Below the pieces are notes generated by a model. It was not told the origin of the DNA and ran no database searches. It worked only from the letters and a program-made list of their open reading frames with translations. A stretch of DNA of 64,000 nucleotides, taken from contig CP118523.1 in the NCBI GenBank assembly GCA_029227815.1, positions 2,294,001 to 2,358,000 on the forward strand, given 5' to 3'. This DNA comes from Clostridiaceae bacterium M8S5 (GTDB lineage: Bacteria > Bacillota > Clostridia > Tissierellales > MCWD3). Positions 18,387-27,213 of this stretch are shown piece after piece. Numbering within the stretch: position 1 is the first letter of the stretch; the number at the start of each line of letters is the position of its first letter. A program made the translations under genes and the position numbers.

Positions 18387-19206
18387 TGTTGGCTATGGAG
18401 GATTATTAATATCATCTCTAATATACGAAAAGATAAAGCAAGAGTTCTTTAATGATAAATATTCAATTATGTTTTGTGCTCTTAAGGATGAATCTTTCTC
18501 CAGTAAGGATGACATTCAATCAAGCTACAATGAAAAATTAGAAGAACTAATACAGAAATTTGATCCTTCAATACTTGTTTTAGCATGCAATAGCTTATCT
18601 GTTAATTATAATGTAATAAAAAAAAATATACATGTAGTAAATATCTCAAAAATTAACGCAAACTATATGCTCAAAACTCCAACAAATGAATATACTGCTG
18701 TTGTTTATTTTGGAAGTAATACAACTACTGGAAGCAAATATTATGAAAACATCCTTATGACTAGCGGTTTTAATATTGACAACATTTATGGTATTGCCTG
18801 CGAAGGTCTAGCAAATGCTATAGAACTCGGCAATAGACAGTCAATCAGATATGCAGTTTATAGTTATGTTAAACTCTTATCTCAGTCATTAACGAAGCAA
18901 TATCATAGAACTTACATTTATTTGTGTTGTACTCATTATGGATATGTGATGAACATCTTTTCTGATGCTTTTAAATATTTCAAAATTCCCAACTATAAAG
19001 TAATTCAATCTGATCAAAATTCAGCCAATGAAATCACAAAAACATTCAACAAATCTTATTGTAATAACAAATATAAACCTGAGTTTAACATTAGTAACCT
19101 TGAACGCTTAAGTACCCAAAGAAAAAAAACACTTCATAGCTATATCAAACCATTTTCAAAAGATATTGCAACTATACTAAAAACTAGCTTACCCTCCAAT
19201 ATCTGA
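18367..19206 (+). CDS. Asp/Glu racemase superfamily protein (MurI-like)
   Basis: 279 residues. The N-terminus has VDVGYGGLL, comparable with the DSGxGGL motif of glutamate racemases. Both catalytic cysteines are in place: LVLACNSLS (about residue 78) and YLCCTHYGYV (about 194), matching ACNT and CTHYP. Identity looks low and it is unlikely to be the housekeeping MurI. Because its start overlaps the methyltransferase gene of the cluster, a D-configured Asp/Glu or a related alpha-proton exchange on a precursor may belong to this pathway; this is inference. Confidence 0.7.
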   Translation: MKILIVDVGYGGLLISSLIYEKIKQEFFNDKYSIMFCALKDESFSSKDDIQSSYNEKLEELIQKFDPSILVLACNSLSVNYNVIKKNIHVVNISKINANYMLKTPTNEYTAVVYFGSNTTTGSKYYENILMTSGFNIDNIYGIACEGLANAIELGNRQSIRYAVYSYVKLLSQSLTKQYHRTYIYLCCTHYGYVMNIFSDAFKYFKIPNYKVIQSDQNSANEITKTFNKSYCNNKYKPEFNISNLERLSTQRKKTLHSYIKPFSKDIATILKTSLPSNI

Positions 19207-19624
19207 TGACTTAACAAAAAAATATAAGTTTTAATTATCTTTTATACTACTATTTGAAAACATCTCTAATTTAAACCACTCTACCTATTAGATAATAATT
19301 CAACGGTATTTATAAAAATATATGGACTGTCGGAAAATGCGTAAAAATCACAGCTTTTTATAAAAAAGGATCATTTAGCCAGAAAATAAACTAGCTAATG
19401 ATCCTTTTTTAAATCTGTACCTTCTTTTTAGGTTTTTTAACTAATACTTTTAGCATAAACTCTTTTTCAATTCTAACTGCTCCCAATTTTTATTAATTCT
19501 CATACGTTTATTTCTATCTTTATCACGTGGCTCACATATTTATACAAAACTCTCTTGGAAATTATATTAATCAACGCAGAAAAAGCTGCCATCATCCGAG
19601 TAATAGTTAATGCACTAACTGACT
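19207..19624 (-). pseudogene. Probable insertion-sequence remnant
   Basis: No intact gene is present. GGACTGTCGGAAA at about 19324-19336 looks like an IS terminal repeat, and 19410-19624 can be read on the minus strand in pieces (for example KIEINVLRINKNWEQLELKK) that resemble the tail of a DDE transposase. I cannot assign a family with certainty. The segment stops where dispersed repeat copy 2 begins. Confidence 0.3.
19362..19410. terminator. Strong stem-loop terminator after the divergent unit
   Basis: AAAAAAGGATCATTTAGC at 19362-19379 pairs with GCTAATGATCCTTTTTT at 19394-19410 (one bulge), flanked by A and T runs, so it can work in both directions. It lies 156 bp after the racemase-like gene stop. 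Confidence 0.65.
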
Positions 19625-19667
19625 TAACCGGCTGTCAAGTTAGGGTTAAACTTTTTTTATATTTGAG
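19625..19667. repeat. Dispersed repeat, copy 2 of 3
   Basis: Begins TAACCGGCTGTCAAGTTAGG, one base different (GGGTT for GGGCT) and one T longer than the copy at 396-437. Its low-coordinate neighbour is IS debris. The stretch 19668-19876 beyond it holds nothing that I can identify. Confidence 0.6.
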
Positions 19668-19876
19668 GTTCATATGTATAATGAATTAATGGCTAAATGA
19701 ACATGTAGGATAAAGTGCAAAAATCCGATATACTTTTTTAAAAAAATGTTAACGAGTATATCAGTTTTCTCTATCACTTTATCTATAGCGATGCTACATT
19801 TTGTATAAAATATTTTGTAGGTAACTCCTTCTAATATTTTTTAGCAGTTTTAGAATTACAATTCATTAAATTATTA

Positions 19877-20089
19877 TTAATATTTCCCTAAATCATATAA
19901 GTCTCCTATCGTGAAGTTAATATTAAATGGTCTCCATCCTTTGGATAAACGTTCTTCTATTTTCATAGCATAAATTATTGCTTTCTTTAAACCATATATT
20001 GTTGTCGAGTAAAGAGTTAAGTTCATTAATATATTTTTAGCAACCAGTATTATTTCTTCTATACAACCTTCTGGTGAAGGTTTAAACAA
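19877..20089 (-). CDS. Unrecognised short ORF (possible fragment)
   Basis: 70 residues from a TTG at 20089 that lacks a clear ribosome site, ending WRPFNINFTIGDLYDLGKY. The C-terminal part looks like real protein, but I do not recognise it. Surrounded by debris and non-coding DNA, it may be the tail of a lost gene. 20101-20638 upstream is AT-rich and I see nothing coding in it. Confidence 0.25.
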   Translation of the reverse strand: MFKPSPEGCIEEIILVAKNILMNLTLYSTTIYGLKKAIIYAMKIEERLSKGWRPFNINFTIGDLYDLGKY

Positions 20090-20638
20090 CTTTAATTCTT
20101 AATAACTCCACATGTTTGCTTCGTGATTTATATCACGGAGCATCTTGATAGAAATATTACCTGCAATGCATAACTTCTATCTTAATAAAAGGATATTTTT
20201 TATAAAACATTACATAATCTTATGATATTAAATTTTTGCTTGATAAATTCTTAAAAAGAAATTAGATACTTCTATATTAGTATTCTTAGTAATTTCAAAC
20301 TATTACCTACTATTCTATAACTTTAATAACAGATTAAATTCTATCCCTTTAGCCCTAATATACTTTTGAATTAATTAAATTATATCTTGAAGTAAAAAAA
20401 CACTAACAATTCCTTTAATACGATATGTTATCGCTTTTTAAAAATATGTTTATTAATTTTATTTGATTTACTTGAAATAAACTTTATAACTAATACCTTA
20501 GAAAAATTTAAAAAATTTTAAAAGATTTCATTAAAGACTGAAAACTTAAGTAATATTTATTTAATTTACATATATTTTGTATAAAAATTACTAAAATAAT
20601 TAACTCATCAATTGTATCTATATACTATTTTTTACTTA

Positions 20639-21472
20639 TTATTCATTTTTAAACCACCACTTGTCCCATGGAGTAACTGGCAATTTACGTTTATGCTCTG
20701 ACTGTAAATATCTATTCTCAATTTTATCGATAATTTCTTTTGGCAGACTTTTACCTTCTAAATAATTATCAATTTCTTCATATTTTAAACCTAGTACATT
20801 TTCATCAGCTTGACATTGAATGTTATCCAACAAATCAGCTGTTGGTTCTTTTAAATATATCCTTTTTGGTGCTTCCAAATGCTCTAATATATTTCGTCCT
20901 TGACGCTTATTTAGACCAGCTAAAGGTACTATATCAGTTCCTCCATCACCATACTTAGTAAAAAATCCAGTTAAAGCTTCAGCTGCATGATCTGTACCAA
21001 TTACAACTAAATCAAAATATCCTGCAATATCATAGTGTACTTTCATTCTTTCTCTAGCCTTAATATTTCCCTTTAAATAATCAGTTATCTTTTCTTTTGT
21101 TCCTGATTCAAAATTTTGAACAGAAACATCTACAGCTTGTTTAATATTTATATTGATAATTTTGTCAGGATTGATAAACTCAAGTGCAAGTTGAGCATCT
21201 TCTTCATCACTTTGAACACCATAAGGTAATCTTACAGCAAAAAACTTATACTCTTTATTAGTTTCGTATCTTAGCTGTTCAATCGCCAATTGTGCTAGCT
21301 TACCTGCCAATAGTGAGTCTTGTCCACCTGAAATACTTAATACATATCCTTTTTTACCAGTTTTTAATAAATATTTTTTTAAAAATTTAATCCGCTCTTC
21401 TACTTCAGTTCTCCAATTAATAGTAGGCTTAGCGTTCAATTTCTTTATTATTCTTTTTTGAAGTTCGGTCAT
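20639..21472 (-). CDS. nadE: NH3-dependent NAD+ synthetase
   Basis: About 277 residues, the length of bacterial ammonia-dependent NadE. It converts deamido-NAD (nicotinate adenine dinucleotide) to NAD with ATP and ammonia in the cytosol. The PP-loop motif SISGGQDS (about 43-50) and the later GTDHAAEALTGFFTKYGDGG and PLAGLNKRQGR segments are characteristic. No glutaminase domain. ATG at 21472 with AGGAAGG upstream. It stands alone between debris and the broken adenylate kinase and has no attC-like repeat next to it, so I do not count it as a cassette. Confidence 0.95.
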   Translation of the reverse strand: MTELQKRIIKKLNAKPTINWRTEVEERIKFLKKYLLKTGKKGYVLSISGGQDSLLAGKLAQLAIEQLRYETNKEYKFFAVRLPYGVQSDEEDAQLALEFINPDKIININIKQAVDVSVQNFESGTKEKITDYLKGNIKARERMKVHYDIAGYFDLVVIGTDHAAEALTGFFTKYGDGGTDIVPLAGLNKRQGRNILEHLEAPKRIYLKEPTADLLDNIQCQADENVLGLKYEEIDNYLEGKSLPKEIIDKIENRYLQSEHKRKLPVTPWDKWWFKNE

Positions 21473-21589
21473 CAATTTTCCTTCCTTTCTAATTTCTTTA
21501 ACCTTCCATTCTAATTATTAATTTTTAAAATTACAAATCAATAAATCATGACTCATCTCTCTCGATAGACGTCAAAAAAGTTAAATTAA

Positions 21590-22022
21590 TTATGCAAATT
21601 TCTCATTACTAAAAACCTTTAAAACACCATTATGTCTATAATATTCTGTGATCAAATTGATATCATCAAAATATTTATCTAATCTCTTACTAAATATATT
21701 TAAACTATCATCTTTTCTCCTTAATTAATAAAGAATCACATTCTGGACAGATTTTTTCGCAATTTTCATCAAAGTCATCAGCATTATATGCAATACCACA
21801 ACTCTTGCACACTATTCTTTTTGATACACGATCCATTAGTGTCTCTTTACTAACTTCAATTTTAATTGCCAAATCAATTTTACACTTTAATTTGTTATTT
21901 TCTAAATCAAGTAATCTTGCTTGCTTAAGTGTTCTTGGAAAACCATCTAATATATAATTATTTTTCTCAACTTGTATATACGGCATAAGAATATTAATTG
22001 CCCATTCATCACGCCCCAGCAC
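21590..22022 (-). pseudogene. adk: Adenylate kinase fragment: N-terminus missing, frameshifted
   Basis: The minus strand encodes the core and lid of adenylate kinase: ILDGFPRTLKQARLLD, then a zinc-lid with CKSC and CPEC pairs, stopping at 21708. The remaining C-terminal part continues in another frame down to 21590 (RKDDSLNIFSKRLDKYF...), matching the usual RKDD-x-RL segment, so a 1-base frameshift splits it. The P-loop half (GxPGxGKGT) is absent: coding similarity begins at 22022, where the half attC-like repeat ends. The gene is therefore cut by the array boundary and not functional. Confidence 0.8.
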
Positions 22023-22146
22023 CTTAGAAATCTTTGCTCATGCCCTGACTAAGGGCTAATGCAAAGATTGTCCCGACGGGCTTAGGTGGTGGGATGTATG
22101 AGGACAAACCCCAAAAGGAATACCCTTTGATAACACATTGTTAGGT
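22021..22146 (-). repeat. attC-like repeat A1, outer half missing (array boundary)
   Basis: Contains the conserved central block of family I repeats (CTCATGCCCTGACTAAGG ... TCCCGACGGGCTTAGG) and the core GTTAGGT at 22140-22146. The other end with its core and L box is gone and is replaced by adenylate kinase sequence. Confidence 0.75.
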
Positions 22147-22164
22147 GACGTTAGATACTGAAAC

Positions 22165-22911
22165 TCACACAAACAGTAACGATTGAAGGAACAACTTAAT
22201 CATCTCATCAGATTCTTCACCTAGTGGTGTTACCAATTGTCTTCCTCCACCTGACAGGCTTGTATTCTTCAAAGAATCAAATATTATATCTGTATATCCG
22301 AACTCCTCTTTCAAGTCCTTGTAATAGGAATCAGAATATATATCAAAATTATATGGATGTCTTTCAATTAAATGAGCTGGAACATCTAGTTCACTACCAA
22401 GCCCAAGAGCTTTCCAAATAATAAATTCAGCATATGATGATGAATAATTATCCCTTATCTGGTCAACAGTCAAACCATATCTTTGCATCTCTGGAGAATA
22501 CCTACTAGGCATTTCTATCGACCAATATGTTCCAACATTCCAACAGATAACAACGTCTACATTATTAAATACAGAATATCGAGAAACATCTATATCACAT
22601 ATATCAATATTCAAAATAATTACATCAACCTCATCGTACTTATTTATGTCATCACTGTAGGAATAACCATTTGCTCTTATTATCTTCTTTGCCTTCCGAA
22701 TACAATATTTGTTCTTTTCTATACAAATTACTTTATGATTGTTCTTTAGCAGTGAAACTGTACTTTGCCCTGTTCCAGATCCCTATTCTAGGATACACTT
22801 ATATTCACTAATATTTCCTGCCATCCACTTATAAGCATTGTTATTATAAAAATGCTCCGCACTCAATTGCCACTCTTTAGAATATTTTAACTTTTCATTA
22901 GCATCATTCAT
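22165..22911 (-). pseudogene. SAM-dependent methyltransferase cassette with in-frame stop
   Basis: From ATG at 22911 (GGAGGAG just upstream) one frame runs to 22165, interrupted by a single TAG at 22783-22785, exactly before the SAM motif GSGTGQSTVSLL. The usual residue there would be hydrophobic, as in E-I-G-S-G-T-G. Downstream CIEKNKYCIRKAKK and the long C-terminal part WNVGTYWSIEMPSR remain intact. Without readthrough only the first 42 residues or an internal-start fragment could be made. It is the first cassette after platform copy 1; its ends carry GTTAGGTGAC-type inverted repeats. Confidence 0.7.
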
Positions 22912-22953
22912 TTTTTCTCCTCCTCAATAAACAAGTATCTAATGTCACCTAAC

Positions 22954-23391
22954 TACTTCATTCCCGACTCACATTAACTCATATTCTACAAAATACATCA
23001 CTATTGACGACACAAACGTCGCTTATCATATAATAAATTATTTATTTCTATCAATCCATCCACACCTACAAATATTCTATACCTATAAACCCCCGTTATC
23101 AATAAGAGATATTGTCGAAAACAGTCACCTCAATCCATAATTCACTACATCCCATTTCATCATACATCCTAATACCACAAAAATAGCCACAAAGCTCAAT
23201 TTGAACCTTATGACCATTTTTCTAATATTATATACCTGTTTTTTACTTTTGATATTAAAATACCTATCAAACAAATCTCCACTTCCCAATCATTATACAT
23301 TCATAATTTACCTTTTTCTCTTGTCTACTTGTCATATCTCTTCCACTAGTTTAGTGTATTTCTTAAGTACCATCAATAGTTTACCTGATTT
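22954..23391 (-). pseudogene. Platform copy 1: serine-recombinase 3' remnant and downstream segment
   Basis: Starting right after the core TAAC at 22950-22953, this segment matches 41005-41770: first about 245 bp of the non-coding downstream segment including the candidate promoter, then scraps of the recombinase C-terminus. An internal deletion joins the TTCATAATTTA part to the CTCTTGTCTACTTGTC part. It ends where the ATPase gene ends (23392). Coding capacity is lost. Confidence 0.75.
23074..23102 (-). promoter_or_regulatory. Candidate cassette promoter in platform copy 1
   Basis: Minus strand TTGATA (23097-23102) and TAGAAT (23074-23079) with a 17-bp spacer, pointing into the methyltransferase cassette. 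Part of the spacer differs from the other two copies (CCCCCG on the plus strand) but its length is identical. Confidence 0.55.
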
Positions 23392-24765
23392 TCAAAAAAG
23401 AATTATATCATCTCTATCTTCACTTAATTCTTCAACTCTATCATCAAATCCACTTATTGAAAATAAGCAATATATTCTCTTGTACTCATCATATCCCTTA
23501 ATGCTCTTTGATTTTTTAACCAAATTGTAGAAAACACTATCCTGCATTTGCTTATTGTTATATTTACATTCTCCTAATATCAACTTGTTATTTTCATTAT
23601 CTATTGCAACAACATCTATTTCGACCTTTGAATCCCAATAGCTACCTATTTTACTTATTAATATATTATAGTTATTAGCTTTATCCATTAATTGCTGTCT
23701 ACATACTTTCTCATAAACAAAACTAACATGATTATCTACTAAGTGTTCCTTTATCTTATTCAAAACATATTGTTTGTTTCCCATCTCTAATTCACTTTTA
23801 TATGGATATACAAATTTAAACCAGAACTCTATAAAGTTATCAGCTATATAATATAACCCCTTTTTACTTTTCTCAGGATTCTTTTCTGTAACTGGTACTC
23901 GTTTTTCTATCAAGCTCAAATTCATAAGTGTTTTTATATATGGTGTAAGTTTTGTAGTCGGTACCTCTAATGATGATGCTATCTTTGATATCTTATGCTT
24001 ACCATCAGCTATGGTCTGTATTATAGAAAAATACGTCATTGTCTCTCTTACTTCTTTTTCTAACAAAAACGTAGGCTCTTCGTATAAGAAACCATTTCTA
24101 TCTAATATCTCATTTTCTATATTAGTGAAGAACCCTGAGTTATTATCAAAAAATTCTAGATATTTAGGAACACCACCTGTAACTGCATATAAGTTTACTA
24201 ATTCCTCAAAACTCAACTGGCTAAATCCACTTCTTATTTCATTAAATTTGAGTGGCTTCAAATTGATTTGTGATGTTCTTCTGCCATATAGAGGACTAGA
24301 ATAGTCAAGCACTTGATTTTTCATCATACTTATATAAGACCCACATAATATAACCATTATATTATTATCTTTTAGTATGTCATCCCAAATTCTTTGAAAT
24401 ATAGATGTAAAAGAAGGGTTACTGCCAACTAAATATTGAAACTCATCAATAACTATTACCTTCTTTTCATTTGGTTCATACTTAGCTATAATATCAAATA
24501 TATCATACCAGTTATCAAAACTACTATTTTTAAGGTAGCTCATATTAGTAAACTCGGAAACTGATGATAAAAATCTATTTCTATTCTTAACTTCAAGTTC
24601 CGATGTAGCTAAAAAATATAAGGCTTTTTTATCCTTTATAAACTCTTTTATTAATGTAGTCTTTCCAACCCTACGCCTACCGTACATAACAACAAAACTA
24701 CTTTGTCTGTTATATTCATTATTTAATTTTTCTAGCTCAGATTTTCTTCCTATAAAACTTTGCAT
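23392..24765 (-). CDS. AAA ATPase of the ATPase_2 / DUF234 type
   Basis: 457 residues. Walker A YGRRRVGKTTLI (about 29-40), Walker B KVIVIDEFQYL (about 98-108), sensor region VILCGSYIS, then a winged-helix segment around residue 260-300 and a C-terminal PD-(D/E)XK-like part (EIDVVAIDNENNKLILGECKY, about 390-410). This is the archaeal-type ATPase_2 plus DUF234 layout. Such genes are common in mobile arrays and some may be toxin- or defence-like; the role is not known. AGAGGTG precedes ATG. It lies in the array but its own attC-like repeat has been replaced by platform copy 1. Confidence 0.8.
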   Translation of the reverse strand: MQSFIGRKSELEKLNNEYNRQSSFVVMYGRRRVGKTTLIKEFIKDKKALYFLATSELEVKNRNRFLSSVSEFTNMSYLKNSSFDNWYDIFDIIAKYEPNEKKVIVIDEFQYLVGSNPSFTSIFQRIWDDILKDNNIMVILCGSYISMMKNQVLDYSSPLYGRRTSQINLKPLKFNEIRSGFSQLSFEELVNLYAVTGGVPKYLEFFDNNSGFFTNIENEILDRNGFLYEEPTFLLEKEVRETMTYFSIIQTIADGKHKISKIASSLEVPTTKLTPYIKTLMNLSLIEKRVPVTEKNPEKSKKGLYYIADNFIEFWFKFVYPYKSELEMGNKQYVLNKIKEHLVDNHVSFVYEKVCRQQLMDKANNYNILISKIGSYWDSKVEIDVVAIDNENNKLILGECKYNNKQMQDSVFYNLVKKSKSIKGYDEYKRIYCLFSISGFDDRVEELSEDRDDIILF

Positions 24766-24889
24766 TTATACCGCACCTCTTTATAATTAAAATTATTATA
24801 ATCTTAATTATATTATATCACATTTTTTATGAATTTTATACATAATGGTTTATTTATGAACTCTCTTATAAACTATATCAAAATGAGCT

Positions 24890-25062
24890 AAACAACGTCC
24901 TCTGATTTACCACGTTCCCCCCTTATAAAGAATCTACTTACTGCCCTGCAAAGGGCTAATGTGCCGAGTGTCGCAACGCGCTTAGGTTGAGGAATGCGTG
25001 AGGGCATTTCCTAAGAGTCTTTATGTCCCACGCCCAAACCTTGTGTAAATGTTTTATTATCT
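24890..25062 (-). repeat. attC-like repeat A2 (degenerate, family I)
   Basis: Core-like AAACAAC at 24890-24896 and ATTATCT at 25056-25062; L boxes GATTTAC near 24904-24910 and GTAAAT near 25045-25050. The middle has GCCCTGCAAAGGGCTAATG and GCGCTTAGGTTGAGG. Confidence 0.65.
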
Positions 25063-25101
25063 GATGGATGCCTATTGCCCATTTTAGACTTATCTTAAGC
25101 T

Positions 25102-25620
25102 CTAAAATATTGCTATGTATTTAGATAATAATTTATAGTAATTATCATCTGTCGTTCTGTAAAATTTCCCTTTTTGCATCATTAGTTTTAATTTGTCAAT
25201 AGTTACCCATTTCACATCACTAACTTCATCCTTTTGTAATTTGATATCATCTAAATCTATATCTTTCTCTACTACCCATATATCAGTAAAAGAAATCTTA
25301 CTCCTATATCTAATTGGTTCATTAACTGGATTTATATTTATACCTAACTCTTCTTTTACTTCTCTTCGTGCTGCAGTAATACTGTCTTCACCTTGTAATG
25401 CTGATCCACCTGCGATAGCCCATACCCCAGGTGCAAAATCCAAATGTTCAGGTCTTTTTTGAATTAATATTTCACCACACCTATTGACTATCCAAATATG
25501 TACAACTAGATGATATTCCTCTTCTTTGAACTCTTCTTTATCTCTTATAAGAGTTTTTCCTGTCACTTCCCCATCTTTGTTCAAAACATCCCATACTTCC
25601 ATCTGATTCGTCTCCTTCAA
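25102..25620 (-). CDS. Nudix hydrolase (isopentenyl-diphosphate isomerase-like) cassette
   Basis: 172 residues. A full Nudix box GSALQGEDSITAARREVKEE then LGI (about 73-95) fits G-x5-E-x7-R-E-U-x-E-E-x-G-U. The N-terminus EVWDVLNKDGEVTGKTLIR resembles the IDI-like/YfcD Nudix group. Nudix hydrolases cleave nucleoside diphosphates linked to another moiety; the substrate cannot be told here. It is a single-gene cassette: repeat A2 lies downstream and A3 upstream, and its ends show the paired TTATCTGATG / TTAACTGACA motif. Confidence 0.88.
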   Translation of the reverse strand: MKETNQMEVWDVLNKDGEVTGKTLIRDKEEFKEEEYHLVVHIWIVNRCGEILIQKRPEHLDFAPGVWAIAGGSALQGEDSITAARREVKEELGININPVNEPIRYRSKISFTDIWVVEKDIDLDDIKLQKDEVSDVKWVTIDKLKLMMQKGKFYRTTDDNYYKLLSKYIAIF

Positions 25621-25713
25621 ATATTCATTAAACTATTTTAGCATAAAGATTACTACCATGTAAAGATAGGTAAATGACCCTTAAGTTTTAACTCTGAACA
25701 ATAGGTGTATGTC

Positions 25714-25877
25714 AGTTAACGGTTGCGATCCTCGACGCAGTTAAGCCTACAATCTGAGCTCATGGCAGTGAGCCTGCGAACGTCAAATGCGATGGTACCT
25801 CGGTTAGCGAAACTGTTGTGGGTGAGCTTGACCCAAAAGGAATGCCCATAACCCTTTACGAGGATACTTTGTTAGAC
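25714..25877 (-). repeat. attC-like repeat A3 (family II)
   Basis: Cores AGTTAAC (25714-25720) and GTTAGAC (25871-25877). L boxes ATCCTCG (about 25728-25734) and CGAGGAT (25859-25865) are complementary, set 7 and 5 bp from the cores. The central part differs from family I: TTGAGC/CTGAGCTCATGG and CCTCGGTTAGCGAAA. Confidence 0.8.
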
Positions 25878-25901
25878 GATGCATTTTGCAGAAGTTTCCA
25901 A

Positions 25902-26912
25902 TTACTTAATGCACTCTAAAATGTATCGTGGATAGTTTAGTATCTGTTGCTTCCATGAATCATATAGCTCTTTATTTCCTTGTAACATACCTTTTAATAT
26001 TATAAAAAGTAAAATTCTACGATAAGCAACAAATAGGTCCAGCTTCTCTATCCATTCATTATCAATATGATGTTCTTTTTCATAACCTTCAAGTATATTA
26101 GTTAAACACCACTTTAATGCTTCTTTATCATGTACTGGTCTTTCTATACCACCGCTAAAATTAAATAATGTACTTTGTAAGGCAATAGCAATGTCATTAG
26201 CAAACCAATGATAGCTTGATACATCAAAATCAATTAAATATAATTTTGTACCATCATCTAAAATATTTTCGTGGTGTGGATCATTATGTATAAATCCAAA
26301 CACATCACGATTTTGTGGAAGATTTGATAACTCCCGTCTTAATTCCTGCCACTTTTGTTTTACATCTTCATCATAATGTAACGCATTAAGCTCATCCCAC
26401 TCTGCTTCCCATCCAAGCAATGGTAACCCCTTAGCATTCAATTTCTGTGAACATTGCCACGCCGGATACTGTGTAGCTATACGATGCATTTTACCTATCG
26501 CACTACCCCAACGTCTATAAAATGCTTCGTCCCATTCTTTTGGACCTCTCTGTTTTCCAGAAACAAATTCCATTATATAAGTTAAATAACCATACCCCTC
26601 TCCCTCCTCATAATGACTATGATAAAGTGAACCTTGAGGTGATTTAGATGGAAATACTATATTTGCACCATTTTGTCCCGCGTAGTGAACAAAGTTAATA
26701 CGTTCATTATTCTTATTAACATTATCATCAAATCCTTCTTTATCGCACTTCCAGGCTATTGTTTTAAAAACCATTTTACTTCCTTTATTTAAATAGGAAT
26801 AAACAATACCATCCGAATCTTCTCTACCTCCACCTAAAAATTCTAATTCACTAACTTGTAACTCGTAAGGTTTTAAAAGTTTTCCCATAATTTTTTCACT
26901 AATATTAATCAT
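25902..26912 (-). CDS. Phosphotransferase (APH/choline kinase family) cassette
   Basis: 336 residues of the APH protein-kinase-like fold. The catalytic loop FIHNDPHHENILDD (about 208-221; H-x-D-x4-N) and the metal-binding LIDFDVSSYHW (about 228-238) are conserved. Close in layout to CotS/YihE-like and aminoglycoside phosphotransferase-family proteins. It could phosphorylate a small alcohol or an antibiotic; a resistance role is possible in a cassette but not shown. GAAGAGG precedes ATG. Flanked by repeats A3 and A4. Confidence 0.85.
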   Translation of the reverse strand: MINISEKIMGKLLKPYELQVSELEFLGGGREDSDGIVYSYLNKGSKMVFKTIAWKCDKEGFDDNVNKNNERINFVHYAGQNGANIVFPSKSPQGSLYHSHYEEGEGYGYLTYIMEFVSGKQRGPKEWDEAFYRRWGSAIGKMHRIATQYPAWQCSQKLNAKGLPLLGWEAEWDELNALHYDEDVKQKWQELRRELSNLPQNRDVFGFIHNDPHHENILDDGTKLYLIDFDVSSYHWFANDIAIALQSTLFNFSGGIERPVHDKEALKWCLTNILEGYEKEHHIDNEWIEKLDLFVAYRRILLFIILKGMLQGNKELYDSWKQQILNYPRYILECIK

Positions 26913-26984
26913 TACTATCTACCTCTTCCCTTTTATTTACCCAAATATTCACCTAAACAAATTTGTACAGTAGTAAAATGTTTC

Positions 26985-27180
26985 GTCTAACGGTCCATGT
27001 TGCCGACGTTTCTCAACCTTAGAGCGAAGGTGCTCATGCCCTGCAAAGGGCTAATGTGCCGAGTGGCGCGACGCGCTTAGGTCGAGGATGTGTGAGGGCT
27101 TGACCTATTAGGAATACCAATGAGCTAACCCATGAGGCTTTTCGACCTCGCACGAACCTTGCTGCAACATATTGTTAGAT
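26985..27180 (-). repeat. attC-like repeat A4
   Basis: Cores GTCTAAC (26985-26991) and GTTAGAT (27174-27180), both perfect matches to RYYYAAC and GTTRRRY. Paired L boxes TGTTGC (about 26998-27003) and GCAACA (27164-27169). The central part is family I with a GCGCGACGCGCTTAGG variant. Confidence 0.85.
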
Positions 27181-27213
27181 GATGTTGCCCATTGACCTTA
27201 TATAATTCTTAAC

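Noticed and set aside
20101-20638. Hidden gene or RNA between the short ORF and nadE
   Set aside because: Both strands are broken by frequent stops, and I see no tRNA cloverleaf, riboswitch-like core or terminator that I could support.
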